A stretch of 64,000 nt of DNA, taken from positions 1,302,001 through 1,366,000 of the forward strand of contig NZ_RJKQ01000002.1 in NCBI RefSeq assembly GCF_003751845.1, read 5' to 3'. The stretch comes from Enterobacter sp. BIGb0383. GTDB taxonomy: Bacteria; Pseudomonadota; Gammaproteobacteria; Enterobacterales; Enterobacteriaceae. The notes under the pieces are model-generated. The model did not search any database. It saw nothing but the letters and a program-made list of their open reading frames with translations, and was not told the DNA's origin. Shown in pieces: positions 50,585 through 60,894 of this stretch; position 1 is the stretch's first letter, and the number at the start of each line of letters is the position of its first letter. A program made the translations under genes and the position numbers.

Positions 50585-51311
50585 GATGACAACCCTGAAG
50601 ATTGAGGTGGTGCGCTACAACCCGGAAGTGGACACCGCCCCGCACAGCGCGTTCTACGATGTGCCTTTTGATGAGCAAACCTCGCTGCTGGACGCGCTGG
50701 GCTATATCAAAGATAACCTCGCCCCGGACCTGAGCTACCGCTGGTCGTGCCGAATGGCGATTTGCGGCTCCTGCGGCATGATGGTCAACAAAGTGCCGAA
50801 GCTGGCCTGCAAAACTTTCCTGCGCGAATACACCCGGGGAATGAAAGTCGAGGCGCTGGGCAACTTCCCCATCGAGCGCGATCTGGTGGTCGATATGACC
50901 CACTTTATCGAAAGTCTGGAAGCCATTAAGCCGTATATCATCGGCAACCCGCGTACGCCGGATCAGGGCCCCAATACCCAGACGCCCGCGCAGATGGCGA
51001 AGTATCACCAGTTCTCCGGCTGCATCAACTGCGGTCTGTGCTACGCCGCCTGTCCACAGTTTGGTCTGAACCCTGAGTTTATCGGCCCGGCGGCGATTAC
51101 CCTGGCGCACCGTTATAACGAAGACAGCCGTGATAACGGTAAGAAACAGCGTATGGGGCAGCTTAACGGCCAGAACGGCGTGTGGACCTGCACCTTTGTC
51201 GGCTACTGCTCAGAGGTGTGTCCGAAGCATGTCGACCCGGCTGCCGCCATTCAGCAGGGCAAAGTGGAAAGTTCGAAAGACTTTCTTATCGCCACCCTGA
51301 AACCACGCTAA
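50577..51311 (+). CDS. frdB: Fumarate reductase iron-sulfur subunit
   Basis: This 244-aa subunit carries electrons from menaquinol to FrdA. The [2Fe-2S] ligands are in [13 protein letters not shown], the [4Fe-4S] in [12 protein letters not shown], and the [3Fe-4S] in [11 protein letters not shown]. The overlap with frdA and the 10-base gap to frdC indicate coupled translation. Confidence 0.98.
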   Translation: MAEMTTLKIEVVRYNPEVDTAPHSAFYDVPFDEQTSLLDALGYIKDNLAPDLSYRWSCRMAICGSCGMMVNKVPKLACKTFLREYTRGMKVEALGNFPIERDLVVDMTHFIESLEAIKPYIIGNPRTPDQGPNTQTPAQMAKYHQFSGCINCGLCYAACPQFGLNPEFIGPAAITLAHRYNEDSRDNGKKQRMGQLNGQNGVWTCTFVGYCSEVCPKHVDPAAAIQQGKVESSKDFLIATLKPR

Positions 51312-51321
51312 GGAGTGCATG

Positions 51322-51717
51322 ATGACGACTAAACGTAAAGCGTATGTACGGCCGGTGCCGTCCAACTGGTGGCAGCAGCTGCCGTTTTATCGCTTTTATA
51401 TGCTGCGTGAGGGAACGGCGGTGCCAGCGGTCTGGTTCAGCATCCTGCTGATTTCCGGTCTGTTCGCACTGAAGCACGGGCCTGAAAGCTGGGCGAGCTT
51501 CGTCGGTTTCCTGCAAAACCCGATCGTGGTTGTGCTGAATATCATCGCCCTCGCGGCGGCGCTGCTGCATACGAAGACCTGGTTCGAGCTGGCGCCGAAA
51601 GCAGCCAATATTATTATCAAAGGCGAGAAAATGGGGCCAGGGCCGGTTATCCGTGCGCTCTGGGTGGTGACGGCTATCGTTACCGCGGTCATTCTGTTTG
51701 TCGCCCTGTACTGGTAA
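51322..51717 (+). CDS. frdC: Fumarate reductase membrane anchor FrdC
   Basis: This 131-aa protein has three transmembrane helices and, with FrdD, binds menaquinol and anchors FrdAB. It shows [20 protein letters not shown] and the [15 protein letters not shown] helix. Two tandem ATGs occur; the second is used, matching E. coli length and placing AAGGAG at better spacing. Confidence 0.97.
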   Translation: MTTKRKAYVRPVPSNWWQQLPFYRFYMLREGTAVPAVWFSILLISGLFALKHGPESWASFVGFLQNPIVVVLNIIALAAALLHTKTWFELAPKAANIIIKGEKMGPGPVIRALWVVTAIVTAVILFVALYW

Positions 51718-51727
51718 GGAGAGCCCG

Positions 51728-52087
51728 ATGATCAATCCTAACCCTAAACGTTCCGACGAGCCGGTATTCTGGGGCCTGTTTGGCGCAGGCGGCATGTGGG
51801 GCGCGATTATTACGCCGGTAATGGTGCTGCTGGTGGGTATTCTGCTGCCGCTGGGCCTCGCCCCGGAAGGCGCTTTCAGCTATGAACGCGTTCTGGCCTT
51901 CGCCCAGAGCTTTATTGGCCGTGCCTTTATCTTTCTAATGATTGTGCTGCCGCTGTGGTGCGGCCTGCATCGCATTCATCACGCCATGCACGATCTGAAG
52001 ATCCACGTGCCGCGTGGCGAGTGGGTGTTCTATGGTCTGGCGGCAATCCTGACCATTGTCACGCTGGTCGCCATTATCACTCTGTGA
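51728..52087 (+). CDS. frdD: Fumarate reductase membrane anchor FrdD
   Basis: This 119-aa three-helix anchor begins [21 protein letters not shown], with [20 protein letters not shown] in the loop after helix 2. It is the last gene of frdABCD. In E. coli and several Enterobacter relatives ampC (and ampR) lies next; here it is absent and the operon ends at a terminator before blc. Confidence 0.97.
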   Translation: MINPNPKRSDEPVFWGLFGAGGMWGAIITPVMVLLVGILLPLGLAPEGAFSYERVLAFAQSFIGRAFIFLMIVLPLWCGLHRIHHAMHDLKIHVPRGEWVFYGLAAILTIVTLVAIITL

Positions 52088-52091
52088 TCCC

Positions 52092-52117
52092 GCCTGTCAC
52101 TCTGGCCTGTCACTCTG
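52092..52117. repeat. 13-bp tandem duplication at the frdD-blc junction
   Basis: GCCTGTCACTCTG occurs twice in a row, immediately before the frd terminator stem, whose first bases GGCCTG partly continue the unit. It lies where ampC is found in related genera. Confidence 0.8.
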
Positions 52118-52141
52118 GCCTGCCCTCCGGCAGGCCTTTTT
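52117..52141 (+). terminator. frdABCD terminator
   Basis: GGCCTGCC / GGCAGGCC, an 8-bp perfect stem with a 4-nt loop, followed by TTTTT. In E. coli the equivalent hairpin doubles as the ampC attenuator. Confidence 0.9.
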
Positions 52142-52201
52142 ATTGCCCGCTTTTTCCTTGCCGTCATCTACACTTAACTAAAAAACAGCAAGGATATCCC
52201 G

Positions 52202-52732
52202 ATGCGTATTTTACCCGTTATCGCCGCCGTAACCGCTGCGTTGCTGGTGGTTTCCTGCAGCTCCCCAACCCCGCCTCAGGGCGTCACCGTCGTCAGCCAG
52301 TTCGATGCTAATCGTTACCTTGGAAAATGGTATGAAATCGCCCGTTTCGATCACCGCTTTGAGCGTGGCTTAGAGCGTGTTACGGCCACCTACAGCACCC
52401 AGGATGACGGCGGCATTCAGGTGATAAACCGGGGCTATAACCCGGAGAGAGGAATGTGGCAGCAGTCGATCGGGAAAGCGTACTTTACCGGCTCGCCGGA
52501 CCGTGCCGCACTGAAAGTGTCGTTCTTCGGCCCGTTCTACGGCGGATACAATATTATCGCGCTCGATAAAGACTACCAGCACGCGCTGGTCTGCGGGCCG
52601 GATCGCGACTATCTGTGGATCCTCTCCCGCACGCCGACGATCTCCGCCGACGTGAAGCAGCAGTTACTGGATACCGCGACCCGGCGGGGCTTTGACATCA
52701 ACAAGCTTATCTGGGTGGAACAGCCCCATTAA
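52202..52732 (+). CDS. blc: Outer-membrane lipocalin Blc
   Basis: This 176-aa outer-membrane lipoprotein has a signal sequence ending in the lipobox VVSC. The lipocalin motif [17 protein letters not shown] is near residue 41 and the second conserved region is [10 protein letters not shown]. It binds lysophospholipids and is stress- and stationary-phase-linked in E. coli. Its stop codon shares a TTAA palindrome with the stop of the convergent gdx gene. Confidence 0.96.
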   Translation: MRILPVIAAVTAALLVVSCSSPTPPQGVTVVSQFDANRYLGKWYEIARFDHRFERGLERVTATYSTQDDGGIQVINRGYNPERGMWQQSIGKAYFTGSPDRAALKVSFFGPFYGGYNIIALDKDYQHALVCGPDRDYLWILSRTPTISADVKQQLLDTATRRGFDINKLIWVEQPH

Positions 52733-53046
52733 TGGGTGCTGAGTTTCAGCCCGATAATCCCGCAAACAATCAGCGCCAGGCTGGCAATTCGCGCCAGGCT
52801 GGCGGATTCACCTAACAGCAGGATGCCGGTAATCGCCGCGCCTACTGCGCCAATCCCCGTCCAGATAGCGTAAGCGGTGCCGACCGGCAGGCTTTTCATC
52901 GCCCAGGCCAGCAGCGCAATACTCGCCACCATCGCCGTCACCGTGATAATGCTCGGCACCAGGCGGCTAAAGCCGTGGGTGTATTTCAGGCCAACGGCCC
53001 AGACCACTTCAAGCAGACCCGCAACAACAAGAATTAACCAGGACAT
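52729..53046 (-). CDS. gdx: Guanidinium exporter Gdx (SugE)
   Basis: This 105-aa four-helix small multidrug resistance protein begins [20 protein letters not shown] with the essential membrane glutamate (Glu13), and has the [17 protein letters not shown] helix. It exports guanidinium in exchange for protons. It is under a guanidine-II riboswitch in its leader, which supports the exporter assignment over a chaperone role. It overlaps blc by 4 bases, tail to tail. Confidence 0.96.
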   Translation of the reverse strand: MSWLILVVAGLLEVVWAVGLKYTHGFSRLVPSIITVTAMVASIALLAWAMKSLPVGTAYAIWTGIGAVGAAITGILLLGESASLARIASLALIVCGIIGLKLSTH

Positions 53047-53059
53047 AGAGCTCCCTTGT

Positions 53060-53105
53060 GGGGCCGTCCCCGGATAAAAGATACGCTTATGGGTCGTCCC
53101 ATAAG
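53060..53105 (-). promoter_or_regulatory. Guanidine-II (mini-ykkC) riboswitch
   Basis: On the minus strand two hairpins have conserved ACGR loops: CTTATGGG-ACGA-CCCATAAG (53086-53105) and GGGG-ACGG-CCCC (53060-53071). The second lies just before AGGGAG, the gdx ribosome site. Guanidine binding should stabilise the loop-loop interaction and free the ribosome site. Confidence 0.92.
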
Positions 53106-53316
53106 GTGTATGAAGGAAACATTATTCTTACCCAGAGGCAAAATAATATCAACGGTTTTGCTTTTGCCCGTTTCCGCACTTTATTGGCAGAAATAGCGGT
53201 AGTTAGCCGCGCAACTCGCGCATTTACAACACATCGGACTTCTTTATTATGTTGCCTCACCTGGCAGGATGTTTTGAGCTGGATGCTCCTGGTTCTCTCC
53301 TGATTGCGAAGAATAC

Positions 53317-53916
53317 ATGTTTAAAATATTGCTGATTGATCGGTGCAATTTCAGCCGCTCTGGACTGGAAATGTGGCTCGATCACGTAAATTGCTTCTCT
53401 TCCCCCCTGCTGATTTCCGGCATTAATAGCTTATTGCTGGCCAAAGAGCATATTGTGCAGTGGCAGCCAAACCTGGTGATCGCCGATCTGCACGGCTTCG
53501 CCAATGAGCCGCATCAGCTGCAGCTGATCTCCTCCCTGATGTCCGCCTGTGAGAATCAGAGTCTGGTTATCCTGCTGCAGTCGGGCGATGACCCGCGTCT
53601 CAGCCAGTACCGACAGCACCTGCCGGTCTGGGCCACGCTGTCGAAGCGAATTCGTCTGGATGAGCTGACACGGATTACGGATGCGGCGCTGCGTTCGCGC
53701 CCGGAGTTTTTCAGCACCCAAATCGCCACTACCCTGCTCACTCGTCAGGAGGAGAAGGTGCTGTCGCTGTGGATGGAGGGGCAAAGCAATAACATGATTG
53801 CCAGGTCGCTGAGTATCCGTGGAAAAACGGTTTACACCTACAAGCGTAATATTCGCATGAAGCTGCACATGGATAACCGCTTCTCGCCCTTCGCCCTGTC
53901 AGGAAAGGTGGAATAA
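53317..53916 (+). CDS. ecnR: LuxR-type regulator EcnR-like
   Basis: This 199-aa protein has an N-terminal receiver-like domain without the usual phospho-acceptor pattern and a C-terminal LuxR helix-turn-helix. The C-terminal domain contains LLTRQEEKVLSLWMEGQSNN and SIRGKTVYTYKRNIRMKL. It resembles RcsB-partner regulators such as BglJ. Its place beside the entericidin genes matches the gene called ecnR in Citrobacter; the symbol rests on position and fold. E. coli lacks it here. It lies between the divergent gdx and the convergent ecnB. Confidence 0.75.
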   Translation: MFKILLIDRCNFSRSGLEMWLDHVNCFSSPLLISGINSLLLAKEHIVQWQPNLVIADLHGFANEPHQLQLISSLMSACENQSLVILLQSGDDPRLSQYRQHLPVWATLSKRIRLDELTRITDAALRSRPEFFSTQIATTLLTRQEEKVLSLWMEGQSNNMIARSLSIRGKTVYTYKRNIRMKLHMDNRFSPFALSGKVE

Positions 53917-53939
53917 CGGTACGGCAAGCTGCCGTACCG
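53917..53939. terminator. Stem-loop between ecnR and ecnB
   Basis: CGGTACGGCA / TGCCGTACCG, a 10-bp perfect stem with a 3-nt loop, immediately past the ecnR stop and 8 bases past the convergent ecnB stop. Shared 3' end. Confidence 0.6.
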
Positions 53940-53947
53940 CATATGGC

Positions 53948-54094
53948 TTACTGCTGTGCTTTGGTGGCCGCACCCGAAATCGCGCTGCCGCCGTCAGAGA
54001 TATCCTGGCCGACGCCACGGGTGGTATTGCACGCTGTTAACAGCGAAGAAAGAAGCAGAACAGAAAAGATTGCAGCAATTGTCTTCTTAACCAT
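53948..54094 (-). CDS. ecnB: Entericidin B, toxic membrane lipoprotein
   Basis: This 48-aa lipoprotein has a signal sequence and lipobox LLTAC (Cys22) followed by the entericidin core [18 protein letters not shown]. In E. coli entericidin B promotes lysis in stationary phase and is balanced by entericidin A. The start is the internal ATG ([11 protein letters not shown]) with AGGAAGAC upstream; the open frame begins earlier without support. It is downstream of ecnA on the same strand and separated by 105 bases containing its likely own promoter. Confidence 0.93.
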   Translation of the reverse strand: MVKKTIAAIFSVLLLSSLLTACNTTRGVGQDISDGGSAISGAATKAQQ

Positions 54095-54199
54095 GATGTC
54101 TTCCTTTTGTTGTCCAATTTTGGTTAGTAGCCAAATAAGCATAGACAACTTCTCGCAAGATGGCGGGAATCAAGACAATTTTCGGAAAGTTAGAAGGGT

Positions 54200-54334
54200 T
54201 TAACTTGCAGCGTGTGAAATAGCGTTACCGAGGTGCTGGATATCTTCACCCATACCGCGAGCGGTATTGCAGCCAGCCAGCATTGCGCCAGCAACCAGCA
54301 TTAGCACGAACAAACGAATCAGACGTTTCATCAT
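54200..54334 (-). CDS. ecnA: Entericidin A, antidote lipoprotein
   Basis: This 44-aa product is short enough to be missed by simple ORF searches. It begins MMKRLIRLFVLMLVAGAML, has the lipobox LAGC (Cys22) and the core NTARGMGEDIQHLGNAIS, ending HAAS. Two tandem ATGs are possible starts, with CAGGG upstream. In E. coli entericidin A counters entericidin B. It lies between the efp terminator and ecnB. Confidence 0.93.
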   Translation of the reverse strand: MMKRLIRLFVLMLVAGAMLAGCNTARGMGEDIQHLGNAISHAAS

Positions 54335-54350
54335 CCCTGCCTTATTCAAT

Positions 54351-54377
54351 AAAACGGCGCGGCCGGGAGGCCACGCC
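54351..54377 (-). terminator. efp terminator
   Basis: GGCGCGGCC / GGCCACGCC stem with one mismatch and a GGGA loop, followed on the minus strand by GTTTTATTG. It separates efp from ecnA. Confidence 0.75.
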
Positions 54378-54402
54378 ATTAAATGTTGTATACCCTGAGG
54401 TA

Positions 54403-54969
54403 TTACTTAACGCGGGATACGTATTCGCCTGAACGAGTATCCACTTTGATCACTTCGCCGATCTGTACGAACAGCGGAACTTTAACCACGGCGCCGGTGG
54501 TCAGGGTAGCCGGTTTGCCGCCGGTACCTGCGGTATCACCTTTCAGGCCTGGGTCGGTCTCAACGATTTCCAGCTCAACAAAGTTCGGCGGGGTCACGGA
54601 GATCGGCTGACCGTTCCACAGGGTCACGATACATTCAGCCTGGTCCAGCAGCCATTTTGCGTTATCACCAACGGCTTTCTCGTCAGCGGCCAGCTGCTCG
54701 AAAGTTTCGTTGTTCATGAAATGATAGAACTCGCCGTCGTTGTACAGGAAGGTCAGGTTCATATCGACCACGTCAGCGCCTTCGGCGGAGTCGGTGGATT
54801 TAAAGGTTTTCTCTACGCGGGTACCGGTCAGCAGACGACGCAGCTTAACGCGTGCGAATGCCTGGCCTTTACCCGGTTTAACGAACTCGCTCGCTTCAAC
54901 CGCATAAGGTTCGCCGTCCATCATGATTTTAAGACCGGCACGAAAATCGTTGCTATAGTAAGTCGCCAT
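54403..54969 (-). CDS. efp: Elongation factor P
   Basis: This 188-aa translation factor relieves ribosome stalling at polyproline. It begins [20 protein letters not shown], and Lys34 in VKPGKGQAF is the residue lysylated by EpmA after EpmB makes beta-lysine. Both partner genes are in this window; epmB is divergent, its start 40 bases from that of efp. The frame extends far upstream into epmB antisense, but only the MATYY start is conserved. Confidence 0.98.
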   Translation of the reverse strand: MATYYSNDFRAGLKIMMDGEPYAVEASEFVKPGKGQAFARVKLRRLLTGTRVEKTFKSTDSAEGADVVDMNLTFLYNDGEFYHFMNNETFEQLAADEKAVGDNAKWLLDQAECIVTLWNGQPISVTPPNFVELEIVETDPGLKGDTAGTGGKPATLTTGAVVKVPLFVQIGEVIKVDTRSGEYVSRVK

Positions 54970-55009
54970 AAGGCCCTCTGAAATTGTTAACTGGTAGCTT
55001 AGCCACAAA

Positions 55010-56038
55010 ATGGCGCACATTGTAACCCTAAACACCCCATCCAGAGAAGATTGGTTATCGCAACTCGCCGATGTTGTGACCGATCCGGATGAACTCCTGC
55101 GTCTTTTAAATGTAGACGCGGATGAAAAGTTGCTCGCCGGGCGCGAAGCCAAACGCTTATTTGCCCTGCGGGTGCCGCGCGCCTTTATTGCGCGCATGGA
55201 AAAAGGTAACCCGGACGACCCCCTGCTGCGGCAGGTCCTGACCGTGCGGGACGAGTTTATCGCCGCACCGGGATTCTCAACGGACCCGCTGGAAGAACAG
55301 CACAGCGTGGTGCCGGGACTGCTGCATAAATACCGCAACCGGGCGCTGCTGCTGGTGAAAGGCGGCTGTGCGGTCAACTGCCGCTACTGCTTCCGTCGCC
55401 ATTTTCCCTATGCGGATAATCCCGGCAATAAGCGAAGCTGGCAGACCGCCCTGGACTATATCGCCGCACATCCCGAGCTGGATGAGGTCATCTTCTCCGG
55501 CGGCGATCCGCTGATGGCGAAGGATCACGAGCTGGACTGGCTGATCGAACAGCTGGAAAAGATCCCGCACGTAAAACGTCTGCGCATTCATAGTCGCCTG
55601 CCGATTGTGATCCCGGCGCGAATCACTGACGGCCTGGTTGCCCGCTTCGCACGCTCTTCGCTGCAGATCCTGCTGGTCAACCATATCAACCACGCCCGGG
55701 AAATCGATAACGCGTTTCGTGACGGTATGGCGCGACTCAGAGCGGCAGGCGTGACGCTGCTGAATCAGAGCGTGCTGCTGCGCGGCGTGAACGATAATGC
55801 CCGGACGCTGGCTGATTTGAGTAACGCGCTGTTTGATGCGGGCGTGATGCCCTATTACCTGCACGTGCTGGATAAGGTCCAGGGTGCGGCGCACTTTATG
55901 GTGAGCGATGAGGAAGCCCGCACGATTGTGCGTGAGCTGCTGACGCTGGTCTCCGGCTATATGGTGCCGAAGCTGGCGCGTGAGATTGGCGGTGAGCCCA
56001 GCAAAACGCCGATAGATTTACAGCTCAGGCAGAGCTGA
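55010..56038 (+). CDS. epmB: EF-P-(R)-beta-lysylation protein, lysine 2,3-aminomutase EpmB
   Basis: This 342-aa radical-SAM enzyme has the cluster motif [13 protein letters not shown] near residue 120 and [11 protein letters not shown]. The PLP lysine is in [10 protein letters not shown] near the C-terminus. It converts L-alpha-lysine to (R)-beta-lysine for EF-P. Divergent from efp. Length equals that of E. coli. Confidence 0.97.
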   Translation: MAHIVTLNTPSREDWLSQLADVVTDPDELLRLLNVDADEKLLAGREAKRLFALRVPRAFIARMEKGNPDDPLLRQVLTVRDEFIAAPGFSTDPLEEQHSVVPGLLHKYRNRALLLVKGGCAVNCRYCFRRHFPYADNPGNKRSWQTALDYIAAHPELDEVIFSGGDPLMAKDHELDWLIEQLEKIPHVKRLRIHSRLPIVIPARITDGLVARFARSSLQILLVNHINHAREIDNAFRDGMARLRAAGVTLLNQSVLLRGVNDNARTLADLSNALFDAGVMPYYLHVLDKVQGAAHFMVSDEEARTIVRELLTLVSGYMVPKLAREIGGEPSKTPIDLQLRQS

Positions 56039-56046
56039 TTGTTCTG

Positions 56047-56070
56047 ACCCTCTCCTGGCCGGGAGAGGGT
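56047..56070. terminator. Stem-loop between epmB and yjeI
   Basis: ACCCTCTCC / GGAGAGGGT, a 9-bp stem between two convergent genes, 8 bases past epmB. Confidence 0.6.
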
Positions 56071-56085
56071 ATCAGCGTGTCCCGA

Positions 56086-56439
56086 TCAGTTCGGGCACTT
56101 ATAGACCTGGCCGCTCATTTCGCTGGCGGTCGGCACAAAGCTCGACAGCACACCCTGGCTCGGGCTGCTTACGCCGTACAGCACATTGCCGCCCATCGCC
56201 GCAGCGTTGTTACGCAGCGCATTGGCCGCACCGCGCATAGAGCCGCCTTCATCGCCGTGCTGGCCAGACAGCCAGTTGCTTTGCTTGCCGTTAGCGGTGC
56301 CTAACAGCTGGCACTCTGCACCCGGTTTATCTTCGACAAAACGAACGCCCTGCCCGCCTGCGGACAACTCATTACCGGAAGTACATCCGGCCAGCAGCAA
56401 CGCGGCACCGACGATCCCTGCTGAGACTTTAACGCGCAT
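56086..56439 (-). CDS. yjeI: DUF4156 lipoprotein YjeI
   Basis: This 117-aa lipoprotein has the lipobox LLLAGC near residue 17. The mature part has GAECQLLGTANGKQSNWLSG and ends GQVYKCPN, with two conserved cysteines that may pair. Function is unknown. The start MRVKVSAGIVG gives a proper signal peptide; the upstream ATGs of the open frame would place the groEL terminator inside the gene. E. coli yjeJ, usually next to it, is absent. Confidence 0.93.
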   Translation of the reverse strand: MRVKVSAGIVGAALLLAGCTSGNELSAGGQGVRFVEDKPGAECQLLGTANGKQSNWLSGQHGDEGGSMRGAANALRNNAAAMGGNVLYGVSSPSQGVLSSFVPTASEMSGQVYKCPN

Positions 56440-56516
56440 GTTATTCCCCATTATCAATAAGCTGGACACAATTTGTTGTCCGAGTGTACACCTTATACTA
56501 AAAAGATGACCAAAAG

Positions 56517-56551
56517 AAAAACCCCCGGACATCTTATGTCCGGGGGTTTTT
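56517..56551 (-). terminator. groESL terminator
   Basis: AAAAACCCCCGGACAT / ATGTCCGGGGGTTTTT, a 16-bp stem with a 3-nt loop about 60 bases past groEL. The T-run supports minus-strand termination. Confidence 0.92.
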
Positions 56552-56613
56552 AAATTCTGGGAGCCAAACCTAAACACCCAAATCATTCTCAACGGATGCA
56601 GGGTGAACGGTTA

Positions 56614-58272
<1,659 letters not shown>

Positions 58273-58303
58273 TTAAATTCGTATGTTCAGTGTCGTTCGC
58301 GGA

Positions 58304-58648
<345 letters not shown>

Positions 58649-58677
58649 CTACACGGTTTTCCGACTAGTGCCCTGAG

Positions 58678-58706
58678 AGATGGGGATGGGCTTCCCCCCC
58701 TTCAAG
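58678..58706 (-). promoter_or_regulatory. groESL sigma-32 heat-shock promoter
   Basis: On the minus strand there is CTTGAAG, a 14-bp spacer and CCCCATCT, about 90 bases upstream of groES. It matches the RpoH consensus CTTGAAA-N13-15-CCCCATNT almost fully and aligns with the known E. coli groE promoter. Confidence 0.92.
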
Positions 58707-58835
58707 GGGCAACGGAAAAAAAATTTCGCATAATGCGATCCCCCTAATCCCCAGTAAAATCGGGGGAAATGGCGAGGTCATAAGCAGAATTGATTGTGAT
58801 ACCATCCGCTTCTTTACGAATGGCTGGACGGCGCG

Positions 58836-60089
58836 ATGAGCGGACTTAAACAAGAGCTGGGACTGGCTCAGGGAATCGGCTTACTCTCTACCTCACTGCT
58901 GGGGACCGGCGTCTTTGCCGTACCGGCGCTCGCCGCCCTGGCGGCGGGAAATGACAGCCTGTGGGCCTGGCCTGCGTTGATCCTGCTGGTGTTCCCTGTC
59001 GCAATCGTCTTTGCCATCCTGGGGCGTCACTTCCCCAGCGCGGGCGGCGTCGCGCACTTTGTCGGCATGGCCTTCGGTTCAAAGCTGGAGCGCGTCACCG
59101 GCTGGCTGTTTTTATCGGTGATCCCGGTCGGCCTGCCCGCCGCGCTGCATATCGCCGCCGGTTTCTGGCAGGCGATGTTTGGCTGGCAGGGCTGGCAACT
59201 GCTGATGGCAGAGCTGGCGACCCTCGGGCTTATCTGGCTGGTAGGCAGTCGCGGCGCACGTTCCGGCGCCAACCTGCAGATGCTGATTGCCGGGCTGATT
59301 GTCGCGCTCGTTGTCGCCATCTGGTGGGGTGGCCGTTTAACCCTAACGGAGATCCCCTTCCCGGCGCTGACCGATATCGCGCCTTCCCGCCTGTTTGCCG
59401 CGCTGTCGGTGATGTTCTGGTGCTTTGTCGGCCTGGAGGCGTTCGCCCACCTGGCCTCGGAATTTAAAAACCCGGAGCGCGACTTCCCCCGGGCGCTGAT
59501 GGCCGGTCTGCTGCTGGCGGGGACGGTCTACTGGGCCTGTACCGTCGCGGTGCTGCATTTCGATGCCTGGAGCGCGGACCGTGCGGCAGCGGCGTCCCTG
59601 CCGGGGATCGTGGTACGCCTGTTCGGTGAGAAGATGCTGTGGGTGGCCTGCATTATTGGCTATCTGGCCTGCTTCGCCAGCCTCAATATCTATATTCAGA
59701 GCTTCGCCCGCCTGGTCTGGTCCCAGGCGCAGGCCAGGCCGCAGAGCCGTCTGGCACAGCTGTCAGGACGACATATTCCGCTGAACGCCCTCAATCTGGT
59801 GCTGGGAAGCTGCGTGATCAGCACCCTCGCCAGCCACTGGTTTAAGATCGACCTCGATGCGCTGATCGTCTACGCCAACGGCATTTTTATCCTGATCTAT
59901 CTGCTCTGTATGCTGGCCGGATGCCGCCTGCTTCAGGGACGCTATCGCCTGCTGGCGGTTATCGGCACCGGGCTGTGCGTACTGCTGCTGGCAATGGTGG
60001 GCTGGAAAAGCTTGTATGCGGTGGTAATGCTGGCGGCGCTGTGGCTGTTTTTACCCAGGCGCCGCCGGGGAGTGACTGCAGAGGATTAG
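58836..60089 (+). CDS. yjeH: L-methionine/branched-chain amino acid exporter YjeH
   Basis: This 417-aa APC-superfamily inner-membrane exporter has about twelve helices. It begins MSGLKQELGLAQGIGLLSTS, with FWCFVGLEAFAHLASEFKNP in the middle. It exports methionine, leucine, isoleucine and valine in E. coli. It is divergent from groES and its last four bases overlap the fxsA 3' end. Confidence 0.95.
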   Translation: MSGLKQELGLAQGIGLLSTSLLGTGVFAVPALAALAAGNDSLWAWPALILLVFPVAIVFAILGRHFPSAGGVAHFVGMAFGSKLERVTGWLFLSVIPVGLPAALHIAAGFWQAMFGWQGWQLLMAELATLGLIWLVGSRGARSGANLQMLIAGLIVALVVAIWWGGRLTLTEIPFPALTDIAPSRLFAALSVMFWCFVGLEAFAHLASEFKNPERDFPRALMAGLLLAGTVYWACTVAVLHFDAWSADRAAAASLPGIVVRLFGEKMLWVACIIGYLACFASLNIYIQSFARLVWSQAQARPQSRLAQLSGRHIPLNALNLVLGSCVISTLASHWFKIDLDALIVYANGIFILIYLLCMLAGCRLLQGRYRLLAVIGTGLCVLLLAMVGWKSLYAVVMLAALWLFLPRRRRGVTAED

Positions 60090-60559
60090 CGGTCGTTATC
60101 TTTATGATCGAGGCGATCGCGCTGGTCCTCTTTGCGCTGATACTCCCCTTCAAAGGTCTGACCGTCTTCCGGGCGAGTGCTAAACCCACCGCCCGGCATC
60201 CGCGAGAAACGCAGGTGCGGCAGCAGTTTCAGCGTCAGATGCTTCTGCACCGGCGGTAACAGCAGCAGCAGGCCGAGGAAGTCGGTAAAGAAGCCGGGCA
60301 GCACCAGCAGCAGACCCGCGATGATCAGCGAGACGCTTTTGATCATCTCTTCCGCCGGGCTTTCGCCCGCCGCCATTTTCTGCTGCATCAGCAGAAAGTT
60401 TTTAAAGCCCTGGTTGCGCACCAGCGACATCCCAATCACCGAAGTGAAAATCACCAGCACCAGCGTTAACAGCACGCCGAAGATGTGCGCCACCTGGATA
60501 AAAATTGAGATCTCTATGTAAACATAGAGAAAGATGGCTAAAAGTGGGATCCAACGCAC
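60086..60559 (-). CDS. fxsA: Inner-membrane protein FxsA
   Basis: This 157-aa membrane protein has three or four helices in the first 110 residues (MRWIPLLAIFLYVYIEISIF; IIAGLLLVLPGFFTDFLGLL) and a hydrophilic charged tail. In E. coli overproduction relieves phage T7 exclusion by F-plasmid PifA. It is divergent from aspA. Confidence 0.94.
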   Translation of the reverse strand: MRWIPLLAIFLYVYIEISIFIQVAHIFGVLLTLVLVIFTSVIGMSLVRNQGFKNFLLMQQKMAAGESPAEEMIKSVSLIIAGLLLVLPGFFTDFLGLLLLLPPVQKHLTLKLLPHLRFSRMPGGGFSTRPEDGQTFEGEYQRKEDQRDRLDHKDNDR

Positions 60560-60894
60560 GGGGTTCTCCTGTAATAAACAGCGGCGGTCTGGCCCCTGTC
60601 GAAAGTCATTTGCAATTCGCGTTACAGAGAAATGGTGGCGAATCGCCCATTTTCAATCTCTGCGCGAAGGGTTTTCTTCGCCCTGTCGGTCGGGTGATGC
60701 GTTTCACAGATCAATAAATATAAGGCAAAAGGCTCTCATATTAGGTGATCGCGATAGCTGCAATTCGCTATCATCAGCATATGATCATAGGCATCCGACC
60801 GATTAAGGAAATAATCGTCGGTCGGGGAATACGCATAACCACATATATCCTGTGTGTTTAGTGTAATCATTGGCAGCTTGAAAAGAAGGTTCAC
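60560..60894. other. Divergent fxsA-aspA regulatory region
   Basis: This 335-bp gene-free stretch holds a CRP-type site (60693-60708) and an inverted repeat GATAGC / GCTATC near 60753-60772. A GC-rich hairpin (60795-60825, CCGACC / GGTCGG) lies about 70 bases before aspA. The aspA ribosome site AAGAAGG is at its right end. No hidden ORF or RNA gene is evident. Confidence 0.6.
60693..60708. promoter_or_regulatory. CRP binding site candidate
   Basis: GGTGATGCGTTTCACA matches the CRP consensus TGTGA-N6-TCACA at 9 of 10 defined bases. E. coli aspA is CRP-activated; the 187-bp distance to the aspA start codon requires a long leader or action on fxsA as well. Confidence 0.6.

Noticed and set aside
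53058..53303. 81-codon frame between gdx and ecnR
   Set aside because: It runs antisense through the guanidine-II riboswitch and gdx leader, and has no family resemblance or good ribosome site.
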